Of a stretch of 64,000 nt of DNA, positions 43,835 through 52,325 are shown piece by piece; positions within the stretch are counted from its first letter, which is position 1; each line of letters starts with the position of its first letter. The DNA is from PALSA-505 sp036502085 (GTDB lineage Bacteria; Actinomycetota; Actinomycetes; Streptosporangiales; Streptosporangiaceae). The notes below the pieces were generated by a model. The model saw only the letters and a list, made by a program, of their open reading frames with translations, did no database searches and was not told the origin of the DNA. A program made the position numbers and the translations under genes. The stretch lies in the NCBI GenBank assembly GCA_036502085.1, contig DASXZD010000020.1, positions 1 through 64,000 on the forward strand. Reading direction: 5' to 3'.

Positions 43835-44257
43835 TCAAGCGCGCTCGGCGTGGAACATCGGGGTGTAGGAGATGCCGACGATCAGGCCATCCTCGGTGAG
43901 CAGCCTGGCCACCGTCTGTCCCCACGGCTCGGTGCGGGCCGGGTGCAGCAGTTCGTAGCCCGCGTGCTGAAGCTCCTCGCCCGCCGCCGCGACCGCGTCA
44001 GCGTCCTTCACCTCGAACTCGATGGAAGCCTGGGGGGCCACGCGGTCGGCCGGCCACTCCGGCGTGTCGAAGCACGCCTGCGCCGCCTCGGTGAGCGGCC
44101 ACACCCCGAAGTGCTTGGTGCCACTGATGTTCTCGCTGGAGTAGTACCCGTCACCCTCGCCCTCCAGCGCAAGGCCGAGTACGTCGATGAACAGCTTGCG
44201 GCTCTGCGGCGGGACGGCGGTGACCACCGCCACGCTCGCGACGAAGAGAATGTCCAT
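43835..44257 (-). CDS. VOC (glyoxalase/bleomycin-resistance fold) protein
   Basis: A 140-residue vicinal-oxygen-chelate protein: SRKLFIDVLGLALEGEGDGY, FGVWPLTEAAQACFDTPEW, then QASIEFEVKDADAVAAAGEEL, then GYELLHPARTEPWGQTVARL and DGLIVGISYTP. The paired beta-alpha-beta-beta-beta units are clear, but the first canonical metal His is not obvious. It is convergent with glnE (13 bases apart). It could be a drug-binding or lyase-type enzyme; the substrate is unknown. Confidence 0.85.
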   Translation of the reverse strand: MDILFVASVAVVTAVPPQSRKLFIDVLGLALEGEGDGYYSSENISGTKHFGVWPLTEAAQACFDTPEWPADRVAPQASIEFEVKDADAVAAAGEELQHAGYELLHPARTEPWGQTVARLLTEDGLIVGISYTPMFHAERA

Positions 44258-44307
44258 GCTGCCCAGCCTACGGGGCCGACGACTCAGAGCCTGGTAGCGT
44301 CGGCCCC

Positions 44308-44490
44308 GTGGGACCGCAACAGGTCGGCGACTTCGCCTTCACGCTGCCCCTGGTAACGGAAGATGAACCCTTCGGCCCCGGGCGTGAGCGTCTACCGGAT
44401 TGGCAGCAAGATGTTCGCCATCTTGCAGCCTGGCGGTGACCGGGCTGCGGCGCAGGTGACCCGCGATGGTCACAAGAGGGCCATGTTAAG
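44308..44490 (+). pseudogene. Frameshifted MmcQ/YjbR-type fragment
   Basis: GTG 44308 opens GPQQVGDFAFTLPLVTEDEP and FGPG. One surplus C shifts the frame, after which GVSVYRIGSKMFAILQPGGD follows. The combined segment matches the E-PFGP-V-V-GKMFA core of YjbR-like DNA-binding/MmcQ proteins. The rest of the domain is missing. It is a short decayed copy. Confidence 0.5.
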
Positions 44491-44555
44491 CCAAGCGCTT
44501 TCTGAACAGCCTTGGCACGGGGCGGCGGGGGCCGCAGGATCACGGAGGCATGCGC

Positions 44556-47500
44556 GTGAGCGACGACCAATTCAACGACCAGAGCAACGACCAGACAGGC
44601 AGCCGGCAGTCAGCCGCGGGATGGCAGGTATCACGGCGGAGCTTCGTCCATGGCAGCGCGGCCATCGCCGGCGCCGCCGCCTTGTGGGGCCGAGGGCGGG
44701 GGCGCACGGCCTTACTGCCGCAGCACCCAGCCCTACGTAATCCAGCGGTACGCAATCAAGCGGGCCTCCGGGCGGATCTGGCCGGCGGCTTCTCGCTCAC
44801 CCAGGCGGCCGGCAGCCCGCAGTCGGGCAACGGCAGCGTCCAGTTGATCCTGCCCAAGGTCTCGACGCCGGGTACCCTGCTCGTCGCCACCGTGCTGACC
44901 CCGTCAGCCAGCACCCAGTTCACCCCGCCGGCGGGTACGGCCACCGCGGGATGGCAGCTGGGGAAGGCCGCGATATGCGCGGGCGGCCGGATCGAGCAGT
45001 GGTACTGGGCCAATAACCCCGGCAAGCTGGACTACGGGTCAGGATCTCCCGCGGTGTTCACCGGCGCGCCCGGTGTCAACTGCCGCGGGGCGATCGCGGA
45101 GTTCTCGTCGCCAGCCGGGACGACCCAGGTCCTGGACACCCTGGGCTGGGTGCAGGGAACCGGTTACCCGACGGCCGTGACGGTCAGCTCGGCCGGGGGA
45201 GTGTTCGCGGGAAGCCTCGGCGTGTTCGGCGAGGCGGCGTTCTTTACCGGTAGCCCTGGCTCCGGGACGACCTGGTCGCAGCCTTCCGGCTACACGAGCC
45301 TGGGCCAGGTGGGCGGCGGCGTCGCCAACCTGTGGGGCTGGTCGTACGACGGGACCCTGGATGCTGGTTATCAGGACAACCTCAGGGGAGGCTGGAGTTC
45401 CGGCAGCGGCACCTGCAACGGCTGGGCCGGGCTGCTGTGCTGCTACCGGGCGGTCACGGTCTTCCCTAGCGTGATAGTGGGCGCTGAGGTGACCAACTGC
45501 CTTGACCTGGACCCGACCGGGCAGCATCTGGTGGTCGGCGGCGACGTCGAGGGGTGCTGGCGCACCGCGAACTTCGGGGACAACTGGCAGCCCGCCAACT
45601 ACGGCACCGTCTTGTCCACGGCCGACCAGATCAGCTTCGGCGACATCAAGTGGTCGCTGATGGGCGGAACCGATGCCGGCGCCCTGTACGCCTGCACCGG
45701 GAAGACCGACACCGGCGCCGGGGCGTTCCTGGCCAGCGCCGACGGCGGCTGCACCTGGGTGCAGCGCGACATCGGCAGCCCGCCGCTGCAGTTCTACGCG
45801 GCCGGCACCCCCGACCCGCCCCGGCCAAAGGCGGATGACCAGGACACGGACCGGACCGTCAACCGGCTGATCGCCCAGGACCCGGCGGGCGGCTACCTGT
45901 ACCTGGTCACCTCGAACAACGGGGTGATGCGCTCGCACGACCACGGCCAGTCCTGGACCTCGATCTGGCCGAACACCGCCGAGATGCCGACGGGCGGCTA
46001 CTATCCGCGCTGCGTGATCGTGAACCCCGCCAACCCTCAGGAGGTGTGGATCGGGGCGTGGGCCAGCACGAACGGCTCTAACAACCTCGGCGGCGTGTGG
46101 CATACCGCCAACGCGCGGCCCGACTCCATGCACCCCAGCGAGTTGCCGACCTGGGATCAGCTCGGCCCGTACACCGGCACCGTCGCCGACCTGAAGGTCG
46201 TCGGCAGCACGTCGACCGGCTTCTACCTGTACGCGGCGTGCGCGGCCGCCGGCCTCTTCCGGGCCCCCGTCTCCGGCGGGAGCCTGGCCAGCCTGAACGG
46301 CAGCGGCAGCACCTACGGCGGGCCGTCGATGAACGCGATCGATACCAGCAGCTCGCTCTGGGTCAGCCTCGACGGGTTCGTGGCCAATGGCAACCACAAG
46401 ATCATCGTCGGGTGCTCGGGAGGCATCAAGTGGATGGGCAGTGTCGGCCTCCCTCCCGATCCGAACTGCACCAACGTCGTCAAGCTCACCCTGGCGGGAG
46501 GGGCCACGCCCGCTAGCTACATCGACCTGACCGGCCCGAGCAACATCAACACCGGGACCCTTCCGCCGTTCGATACCCCCTGGTGGCATGCAGGGGCGAA
46601 CTGGGAGCTATGGCTGGGCGGCAGCAACTCGGTCAACCCGAGCATCCTGGTCGACCCGAACAACAGCCAGAGCATCTACGTCACCGGCGGCGGCGGCGGG
46701 TTCTTCCGCAGCTGCGACGGCGGAGACAGCTGGCAGCTGGCGGTCGTCGGGATGCCGATGCTCGGCATGCACTGCTTCGCGATCGACCCGGCCGAAGGCA
46801 GCCACTTCGTGCACGCCGGCGACGACTACACCAGCCTCGACGTCGTGATGGGCGACCCGGCCGGCAACATGCCTGCGACGATCGTGGGAACTAACCCGGG
46901 CGGGATCCTGCCGCCGCCACCACCGACGACCGGCTCGCACCGCGAATCGCACGCCGTCTGCTTCGACCCGGGCAACGCCGCGAACCCGGCCCTCGTCTAT
47001 GTCGGCCTGAACACCGCCTACGGGTACAACGGCGGCGGAGGGGTGGTGTACCGCGACGCCAGTAACCCATCGTCCAGCTGGACCAGCACCGGCTACGACA
47101 CCCAGATCCTCGACTCGAACGGAGACTCGCCGGCGGTGACGGGCCTGTTCGCCGGCCTGGACATGAACGGCAACCGCTACGCGGTCGCGGTCGCCCAGGG
47201 CGCCGGGATCTTCAGGTGGGACGGGGCGACCTGGACCAAGGGCAAGGAGACCGACGGCAAGCACCTGCCCGGCACCCAGGGCGCGGTGGCCCAGATGACT
47301 CCCATCGCCGCCGGGAACGCGGCTGGGACCCTGTACTGCTATGACCGCAAGGTGGGCCTGTACATCTCCACCGACTACGGGCAGCACTGGGCCCAGGTCT
47401 TGGCGCAGTCCACCGCCGATAACCGCACCGGCTGGATCGCGGTGAAGCCGGGCGCGCCCGACGAGGTGTGGATCTCCACCGACACCGGCTTGCTCCAGGT

Positions 47501-47822
47501 GACGAACATCGGAGGTTCCGGCGGGCCCTCCGTCAGCTCCCCCGGCGGGGGGACGTTCAGCGGCGGAGCCGCCGGCATCGCGTACGCTCCCGGTGGCCAC
47601 CTGTACGCGGTCGCGCTGCCCGGCACCGCCGCCGGCGCCCCGGCGGTCACCACCCTGTACGTCTCCACCGATGACGGGGGAAACTGGACCGACGCGTGCA
47701 ACGGGGACGGCTCGGTCGGCTCCTACGGGCCGCCGGCCGGGCAACTGGGCATCTCCTCGACCGGCTGGCTATGGGCCGCCGGAGGCGAGCACGTCGGCTA
47801 CTGCCAGCTGCTCCAGAGCTGA
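44556..47822 (+). CDS. Tat-exported beta-propeller (BNR/GH74-like) protein
   Basis: A 1088-residue exported protein. The Tat signal is SRRSFVHGSAAIAGAAALWG (about 27-46). A lectin-like region with SVQLILPKVSTPGTLLVATV follows at about 75-270. Then a large beta-propeller has BNR/Asp-box repeats such as SADGGCTWVQ, SHDHGQSWTS, SCDGGDSWQL, STDYGQHWAQ and STDDGGNWTD, the pattern of GH74-like and sortilin-type propellers. No catalytic pair can be named. GTG 44556 is preferred over ATG 44550 because GGAGG is 7 bases from the former and 1 from the latter. It is likely a surface or secreted carbohydrate-active or binding protein. Confidence 0.8.
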   Translation: MSDDQFNDQSNDQTGSRQSAAGWQVSRRSFVHGSAAIAGAAALWGRGRGRTALLPQHPALRNPAVRNQAGLRADLAGGFSLTQAAGSPQSGNGSVQLILPKVSTPGTLLVATVLTPSASTQFTPPAGTATAGWQLGKAAICAGGRIEQWYWANNPGKLDYGSGSPAVFTGAPGVNCRGAIAEFSSPAGTTQVLDTLGWVQGTGYPTAVTVSSAGGVFAGSLGVFGEAAFFTGSPGSGTTWSQPSGYTSLGQVGGGVANLWGWSYDGTLDAGYQDNLRGGWSSGSGTCNGWAGLLCCYRAVTVFPSVIVGAEVTNCLDLDPTGQHLVVGGDVEGCWRTANFGDNWQPANYGTVLSTADQISFGDIKWSLMGGTDAGALYACTGKTDTGAGAFLASADGGCTWVQRDIGSPPLQFYAAGTPDPPRPKADDQDTDRTVNRLIAQDPAGGYLYLVTSNNGVMRSHDHGQSWTSIWPNTAEMPTGGYYPRCVIVNPANPQEVWIGAWASTNGSNNLGGVWHTANARPDSMHPSELPTWDQLGPYTGTVADLKVVGSTSTGFYLYAACAAAGLFRAPVSGGSLASLNGSGSTYGGPSMNAIDTSSSLWVSLDGFVANGNHKIIVGCSGGIKWMGSVGLPPDPNCTNVVKLTLAGGATPASYIDLTGPSNINTGTLPPFDTPWWHAGANWELWLGGSNSVNPSILVDPNNSQSIYVTGGGGGFFRSCDGGDSWQLAVVGMPMLGMHCFAIDPAEGSHFVHAGDDYTSLDVVMGDPAGNMPATIVGTNPGGILPPPPPTTGSHRESHAVCFDPGNAANPALVYVGLNTAYGYNGGGGVVYRDASNPSSSWTSTGYDTQILDSNGDSPAVTGLFAGLDMNGNRYAVAVAQGAGIFRWDGATWTKGKETDGKHLPGTQGAVAQMTPIAAGNAAGTLYCYDRKVGLYISTDYGQHWAQVLAQSTADNRTGWIAVKPGAPDEVWISTDTGLLQVTNIGGSGGPSVSSPGGGTFSGGAAGIAYAPGGHLYAVALPGTAAGAPAVTTLYVSTDDGGNWTDACNGDGSVGSYGPPAGQLGISSTGWLWAAGGEHVGYCQLLQS

Positions 47823-48056
47823 CGCCGGACCCGGGCTAGCGGTCAGCCGAGTCAGAGGCCGGCCCACCTCACGCAATTGCGTCCTTTGCCTTTCCGTTCG
47901 TGCTATCGCACTCCTTTCCGTTGCCTGCTACCTGCGGGCGGTAACCCGGTCCGCATTCCGTTCCGTGGTGTTTCTAAGGGCGCTAACCCCAAAGCCCGTC
48001 CAGGGTTCTCCCCGGGCACCATGCCACCCTCAGAACGCGGACCGGGATTCACTATG
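47823..48056. other. Intergenic, left border of the low-GC island
   Basis: Noncoding by codon pattern. It contains ACGCAATTGCGT near its start (47871-47882), whose last 10 bases recur at the right border, and a pyrimidine-rich stretch (47881-47935). Open frames across it lack family motifs. Confidence 0.45.
47873..47882. repeat. 10-base border repeat, left copy
   Basis: GCAATTGCGT lies about 50 bases after the beta-propeller gene stop and recurs at 52657-52666 next to the GNAT gene. The two copies bracket the low-GC island. Ten bases is short, so chance is possible. Confidence 0.3.
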
Positions 48057-48086
48057 CCGGCGCGCTGCCCGCTTATTGCGCGCCGG
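48057..48086 (+). terminator. Hairpin with T-rich tail
   Basis: CCGGCGCGC and GCGCGCCGG pair perfectly around a 12-base loop, followed by a T-rich run (CTTCTGTTTTCTCGTTT). This is a good intrinsic terminator on the plus strand. It lies between the ends of the beta-propeller gene and the island operon. Confidence 0.6.
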
Positions 48087-48118
48087 CCGTCTTCTGTTTT
48101 CTCGTTTCCGCCCCGCTG

Positions 48119-48658
48119 TCATGCCGCCGGGGTCCGGCCGGGACGCGGGCGCGGCTGTTCGGCGGCGTCGGTGAAATCGCACTCGCAGTTCCCGGGCGGG
48201 CAGCTGCCGCACGGCGACAGGCAGATCCGGCCGTTGCCGGCCCGCGCGGCTACCTGGCGGGTCCCGCCGCTGCCCCCGTGCCCGCTGAGCAGGGAAAGGG
48301 TCCGGGCGTAGCCTTCGGCCCACATGCGGGCATCGTGGCTGCCGAGCATTCCCTGGTACGGGAAATGGTGCAGCACGTACCCGAACGCGAATATGCAGTC
48401 GCGGGCGTACTTGGCGGTATCGAGGATGTGCGCCTGCCAGGCCCGGTCTATGTCCCGGGACGGAACCAGCAGCTCCCCGGGGTACCAGGCGCACAGCATC
48501 AGGTACGACCGGTACATTGCCACGTCAGCATCAGCTTCCGGCAGGCTCAGCGGAGCCCGTCCGGAGTCGGGATGCATCAGCGCGAATACCACCGGCTCCA
48601 GGTCCAGGGCACGGACGCGGACGGCTGCCAGGGCCTTATCGTCCTCGGTCATGATCAT
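48119..48658 (-). CDS. GRDP-like (glycine-rich-domain-protein) small protein with Cys-rich tail
   Basis: A 179-residue protein. The core SRDIDRAWQAHILDTAKYARD, then FGYVLHHFPYQGM, matches the GRDP-like family, seen in plants and bacteria, with its conserved Asp-x-x-Trp-x-x-His. The C-terminal tail has a compact Cys cluster, ICLSPCGSCPPGNCECDF (5 Cys), plausible as a metal-binding knuckle. ATG 48658 overlaps the stop of the HTH gene (ATGA). It is the last gene of the island operon. Function unknown. Confidence 0.7.
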   Translation of the reverse strand: MIMTEDDKALAAVRVRALDLEPVVFALMHPDSGRAPLSLPEADADVAMYRSYLMLCAWYPGELLVPSRDIDRAWQAHILDTAKYARDCIFAFGYVLHHFPYQGMLGSHDARMWAEGYARTLSLLSGHGGSGGTRQVAARAGNGRICLSPCGSCPPGNCECDFTDAAEQPRPRPGRTPAA

Positions 48659-48873
48659 GCGCCGTCCTCCGGCCCGCCGAAGTAATCGGCAATGGCTTTC
48701 TCGGGAATGCGGAACGCCCGGCCGATCCGCACCGACTCCAGGGCCTTATCGTGGATGAGCCGGTACACGGTCATCTTGGACACCCGCAGCAGCACGGACG
48801 TTTCCGCGACCGTCCAGAATTTCGGGTCGGCCAGCCTTTCTTCTAGTGCCTGCGCCGCTGGTCGTTGTGTCAT
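48655..48873 (-). CDS. Excisionase-type HTH protein
   Basis: A 72-residue winged-helix protein of the excisionase/HTH_17 type: FWTVAETSVLLRVSKMTVYR, then LIHDKALESVRIGRAFRIPE, then AIADYFGG. Such proteins are recombination directionality factors or small regulators in integrative elements. The start ATG 48873 overlaps the upstream stop by 4 bases and the stop overlaps the next start by 4 bases. No integrase gene is in the window. Confidence 0.85.
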   Translation of the reverse strand: MTQRPAAQALEERLADPKFWTVAETSVLLRVSKMTVYRLIHDKALESVRIGRAFRIPEKAIADYFGGPEDGA

Positions 48874-49193
48874 TGCGGCCTGCCCTGCGTGCCCGGGGCA
48901 AGCGCGGCGATGATTTTCCCGGCGATGTCCTGCGGGCTGGCTTCGGCGTCCGGGCCGGCCAGGGGTCCGAAGTGATCCCAGACGGTCCGCTTCCACGACA
49001 CCTCGCCGTCCGAGCAGCCGACATACACTCGGCCTTTCTCCGGGTCACGCGGGTTGGTGATCACGATGTCGCGGGCCAGGTCACGAATCTCCAGCCCGTG
49101 CCCGGCCAGCATCGACGCCATCTGAGCCCGCAGCGCGGTCCGCGCCCTGAGCAATTCAAGCGCGCTCATCTCATCCGCACCGGATTCTGTCAT
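48870..49193 (-). CDS. Hypothetical island protein
   Basis: A 107-residue soluble protein: SALELLRARTALRAQMASML, then GLEIRDLARDIVITNPRDPE, then RVYVGCSDGEVSWKRTVWDH. It looks like a small alpha-beta protein and has no motif I can name. Both ends show ATGA overlaps with neighbours, so it is translated as part of the operon. Confidence 0.7.
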   Translation of the reverse strand: MTESGADEMSALELLRARTALRAQMASMLAGHGLEIRDLARDIVITNPRDPEKGRVYVGCSDGEVSWKRTVWDHFGPLAGPDAEASPQDIAGKIIAALAPGTQGRPQ

Positions 49194-49471
49194 CTTTGAT
49201 CACCGCCTTCCGTCGTGCTGTCATTCCCGGTCATTAACATTCTCTGCGGCCAGATACGGAACTTTTCCTCGATCCTGTCCATCCGCGCGATCAGGTCGGC
49301 CGGGTCCCGTGAGTAAGCGAATACCAGGGTGGTCATGTTAAACATCGGGAAAGCCCAGAACACCCGCGAGTCGACTCCCCACAGGACAATCCAGTGCGGT
49401 CGGCTCCGCTGAATCTCTTCCGCTTTCGCGAAACATGCGCCCTCATCCCGCCACCATGCATTCCCGTCCAC
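49190..49471 (-). CDS. Hypothetical island protein
   Basis: A protein of about 93 residues with a Trp-rich core: AWWRDEGACFAKAEEIQRSR, then PHWIVLWGVDSRVFWAFPMF, then RDPADLIARMDRIEEKFRIW. The same arrangement (W-x-x-x-WG-x-S-R-x-x-x-A-x-P-x-F) is, as I recall, common in small accessory-element proteins of actinomycetes. GTG 49471 and GTG 49516 are both open starts without a clear SD. Its stop overlaps the next start (ATGA). Confidence 0.65.
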   Translation of the reverse strand: MDGNAWWRDEGACFAKAEEIQRSRPHWIVLWGVDSRVFWAFPMFNMTTLVFAYSRDPADLIARMDRIEEKFRIWPQRMLMTGNDSTTEGGDQR

Positions 49472-49509
49472 CGGCCCGCCCCTGCCGCCTTCCCCTCCGA
49501 AGGCAGCCC

Positions 49510-49753
49510 GGCCCACCGGACAACCCCACGCTCGAACACAGCCGTATTCGTGACCGGGAACCGCAGGTAATGAGACCCCGAACCGACCCCATCAACCCAA
49601 CACCACCGGTCCCACAGCACCCCACCCCGGCCGCCCAGACCCAGCCAGTGCCCGCGACAGCGCAGCCATCGCGCCACGACGGGTCATGGAAACACCGACA
49701 GGGTTGCTCCGCATGTTCTCTTCAACCGCCCACTCCCAAAGCGGAACCGTCAT
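49510..49753 (-). pseudogene. Frameshifted small PLWEW-motif protein
   Basis: ATG 49753 has a near-perfect SD (AAGGAGGTGG) and encodes TVPLWEWAVEENMRSNPVG, then SMTRRGAMAALSRALAGSGR, ending at codon 53. One surplus G near 49595-49600 (TTGGG) explains the early stop: the next frame continues VDGVGSGSHYLRFPVTNTAV and FERGVVRW. So a protein of roughly 80-95 residues has been broken by a single base, or the 53-residue form is itself made. The start lies inside the end of the resolvase-like gene. Confidence 0.6.
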
Positions 49754-50111
49754 GGCCACCTCCTTCTGAAATCTGATCGTTGGGATGACCCTCTCCCGTG
49801 ATTACCAGGACGCATGCGCCAGTCTCACGCTCAATATGTTGCTTCATTGCAATACCGACGCTTTCCAAATGTGCCAAATGCTGCATAGACGGAACTACAA
49901 CGACAGCGGCCCTGCTCTTGCAGGCAGCATCTATCAAAGCGGCGAATGCGAAGCTCCCTGACTCATGCGAGTCCACGAATACCTCTCCCAGCGCAAACCC
50001 ATGGACCGCAGCGTACGAAGCCATCTGCTGACGCAAATCCTCCGAGTCTGCCTGTGACGCGCTCTGTCCTACCTTCATGTAGCCAAGGGCCAAGCGATCC
50101 TCCACGGTCAT
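49722..50111 (-). CDS. Resolvase N-terminal-like protein
   Basis: A 129-residue protein resembling the catalytic domain of serine recombinases: LALGYMKVGQSASQADSEDL, then MASYAAVHGFALGEVFVDSH, then AAVVVVPSMQHLAHLESVGI. The position of the nucleophile Ser is occupied by GQSAS, but the usual RVS motif is KVG here, and there is no DNA-binding domain. It may be a regulator derived from a resolvase. It is the first gene of the island operon and divergent from the XRE gene at 50295. Confidence 0.65.
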   Translation of the reverse strand: MTVEDRLALGYMKVGQSASQADSEDLRQQMASYAAVHGFALGEVFVDSHESGSFAFAALIDAACKSRAAVVVVPSMQHLAHLESVGIAMKQHIERETGACVLVITGEGHPNDQISEGGGHDGSALGVGG

Positions 50112-50294
50112 GCTCCTAACGCGGTGATCGGCTTACCCCTCCACTATCAGACACAATTCGCACTCAAGCCACCCAGGCAAAGCGTGATCAACGGAGACAG
50201 GACCTCCCGGTTCAGCGGGGAGATTCTGTAGACTCCGACTCAACAGTCCGTCTGTGCCCGTCAACCGAAGCCAAGCGGGACAAGGAAGTGACGC

Positions 50295-50882
50295 ATGCCG
50301 ACACCGCCACGTAGCCTGCGGCAAGAACAGGTTCAGCTCGCCCGCGAACTGCGAAGAGATCGCAGGACATGGGCGGAGGTGGCAGATGTCTTCCGAGGCC
50401 GGTATGGGGTGAATGCGCGGATCGCGTTCCGGCTCGTGCATGGCTGGAGCCAGCCACGGGCAGCCGATGAGTGGAACAAGCGGTGGCCAGCCGATCCAAA
50501 GACATTCAAGAATTTTTCATACTGGGAAGTTTGGCCGGCGCCCACCGGGCATGCGCCATCACTCGACGTGCTGGCCAGGCTTGCCGAGCTGTACGACTGC
50601 TGCGTTGCGGATCTGCTCGCAGACTGCGGAGACTTCCGGCACAATGATTCGGAGTATCAGGCAGAGAAGGACTTGGCGCAACTGCGCGACGTGGTAGCAG
50701 GCAAAAGCACTAGCGCGGTACAACCGCTCTCCGCTAGTGAGAGCCGAGAACTTCCTGGCGATCGGGCAGAGGATCAGCAACTGGATCCCGTCATGGCATT
50801 TATTGAAAAGGTACGGGAGATGAGTGCAGAAGATATTGCGCATACCGCTGCGGCGTGGGCGCACGGACTGAAAGCGGACTGA
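50295..50882 (+). CDS. XRE-family regulator
   Basis: A 195-residue DNA-binding protein. The HTH-containing half has VQLARELRRDRRTWAEVADV, then NARIAFRLVHGWSQPRAADE, then KTFKNFSYWEVWPAPTGHAP and SLDVLARLAELYDCCVADLL, a layout typical of an actinomycete regulator group. The C-terminal half is an acidic linker and a helix. It is divergent from the resolvase-like gene. The next gene starts 28 bases before its stop, so the pair is coupled. Confidence 0.78.
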   Translation: MPTPPRSLRQEQVQLARELRRDRRTWAEVADVFRGRYGVNARIAFRLVHGWSQPRAADEWNKRWPADPKTFKNFSYWEVWPAPTGHAPSLDVLARLAELYDCCVADLLADCGDFRHNDSEYQAEKDLAQLRDVVAGKSTSAVQPLSASESRELPGDRAEDQQLDPVMAFIEKVREMSAEDIAHTAAAWAHGLKAD

Positions 50883-51406
50883 ATCGTCGCGATCTTTTGC
50901 TTAAGCTCGGGGCCGGCCTTTCGCTGGCTGCGGCCGATCCTCTGTTCGCTGATACAAATGCGATGCCCGAGCGAGGCAAGCTGCCTGACCGAAGAACGGA
51001 AGGTAATCTGTCCGGAATCTGGCACAGCAGGTACATCTACTACAGCACTGGCCAGGAACGGGAACTAGAAGGCGAACATTACGTGGTACTGCGCCATCGC
51101 CTTGACCGCATCAGCGGGCAGAGTCTCCCGCACTCAATAGATTCCAAACTGAAGCTCGACCTGACCGTGAGCGGTCAAGTGGCAACCGGAACCTGGATAG
51201 AGCAGACTTCACCTAGCGGCTACTATAAAGGAACGGTGTACCACGGAACCATTCAGCTAATCGTTAATCCGACAGGACGGGCGATGAGCGGCCGATGGCT
51301 AGGATTCGGTAAGAATTTTAAAGTGAACACCGGAGAATGGGAGCTAGTCTGGGTAGAAAATGCCACATCCCAAAAAGCCATGCGTCATTACCACCTCAAA
51401 GCATAA
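50855..51406 (+). CDS. Tat-signal beta-rich protein, partner of the XRE gene
   Basis: A 183-residue protein. Near the N-terminus it has LNRRDLLLKLGAGLSLAAAD, a twin-arginine plus hydrophobic stretch. The rest is beta-rich and lipocalin-like: LSGIWHSRYIYYSTGQEREL, EGEHYVVLRHRLDRISGQSL, ATGTWIEQTSPSGYYKGTVY and MSGRWLGFGKNFKVNTGEWE. GTG 50855 overlaps the XRE gene in another frame. In some relatives, as far as I recall, both parts are on one chain, so the signal-like stretch may instead be a linker. Lower GC than the core genome. Confidence 0.65.
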   Translation: MGARTESGLNRRDLLLKLGAGLSLAAADPLFADTNAMPERGKLPDRRTEGNLSGIWHSRYIYYSTGQERELEGEHYVVLRHRLDRISGQSLPHSIDSKLKLDLTVSGQVATGTWIEQTSPSGYYKGTVYHGTIQLIVNPTGRAMSGRWLGFGKNFKVNTGEWELVWVENATSQKAMRHYHLKA

Positions 51407-51416
51407 TGGGCCAGCC

Positions 51417-52325
51417 CTACTTCAGTTCTGCCGGACCTGTGATTACGGCGACGATACGCGTACCTGGACTGAAAGCCCCTTCTCGGCAGAGTGAATAGAT
51501 TCCATACATCATCTTCGCCACATACACCCACTCCAGAGTCAGTGCGTGACGAGCGCGAAAGTCAGCGATGAATTGGTCAAGCTCCGGCTTTTTCCTGGCA
51601 AAGCCGCCGAAGTGAAACCGATGCTCGATGCTCCAGTTATCTGAGCAGTAGCCAACAGCTTTCCGCTGCAACTCCGTTACCGTATCGGCGAGAAACTCGC
51701 CACCCTTAAGCGAAGAGAAGCCAATGGCGCGCTGCCCGGGTTTGAGGCCGGCCGCTATCCCGGCTAGCGTTCCGCCCGTGCCGCAAGGGCAGCAGATCAC
51801 GTTGAAGTCTGTCTCAATTTCTGCGGGAACTTCCGAACATCCTTGGACTGCCAGTTCATTGCTGCCCCCTTCTGGCAGTAGATAAAACGATCCGTGCTCC
51901 CGCCGCAGGGAGCTGATCACATCAGGAGCAGATTTTCTGCGGTATGTTACCCGGTCCATATAGCTCAATCTCATACCTCGGCTAGTCGCGTAAGCAAGCG
52001 ATTGATTGAGGGGCAAGTGCTCTTCGCCGCGAATTATGCCGATCGTAGAGAACTTACAGTAATAGCCCGCGGCTGCGGTTGCGCGGATATGATTTGAATA
52101 CGCTCCTCCGAAAGTTAGCAGGGTATCATTCTTCATGGCGGCCGCCTCGATGAGGTTGTACTTAAGCTTCCGCCACTTGTTACCAGGTATCTCCGGATGG
52201 ATCAGGTCATCCCGCTTGAGAAAGACACGGATCCCGCTATCCTCCAGGCGGTCATCACCCAAAGACTCCAGAGGGGATGGCACGCGCATGCTCGCGCCCA
52301 ACCCCTCCCACGGTGTATCACTCAT
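51417..52325 (-). CDS. ACC deaminase / D-cysteine desulfhydrase family PLP enzyme
   Basis: A 302-residue fold-type II PLP enzyme. The PLP lysine lies in HPEIPGNKWRKLKYN near residue 50, followed by LLTFGGAYSNHIRATAAAG (substrate Ser-Asn). The Gly-rich phosphate loop is CCPCGTGGTLAGIAAGLKPG. Family members deaminate 1-aminocyclopropane-1-carboxylate or release sulphide from D-cysteine; the motifs do not separate these, and D-cysteine desulfhydrase is at least as likely. GC is visibly lower than in flanking genes, so it was probably acquired. It is convergent with the Tat-signal gene, 10 bases apart. Confidence 0.82.
   Translation of the reverse strand: MSDTPWEGLGASMRVPSPLESLGDDRLEDSGIRVFLKRDDLIHPEIPGNKWRKLKYNLIEAAAMKNDTLLTFGGAYSNHIRATAAAGYYCKFSTIGIIRGEEHLPLNQSLAYATSRGMRLSYMDRVTYRRKSAPDVISSLRREHGSFYLLPEGGSNELAVQGCSEVPAEIETDFNVICCPCGTGGTLAGIAAGLKPGQRAIGFSSLKGGEFLADTVTELQRKAVGYCSDNWSIEHRFHFGGFARKKPELDQFIADFRARHALTLEWVYVAKMMYGIYSLCREGAFSPGTRIVAVITGPAELK

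Noticed and set aside
47877..48311. 144-codon plus-strand frame at the left island border
   Set aside because: It crosses a terminator hairpin and the antisense of the GRDP-like gene; no start signal.
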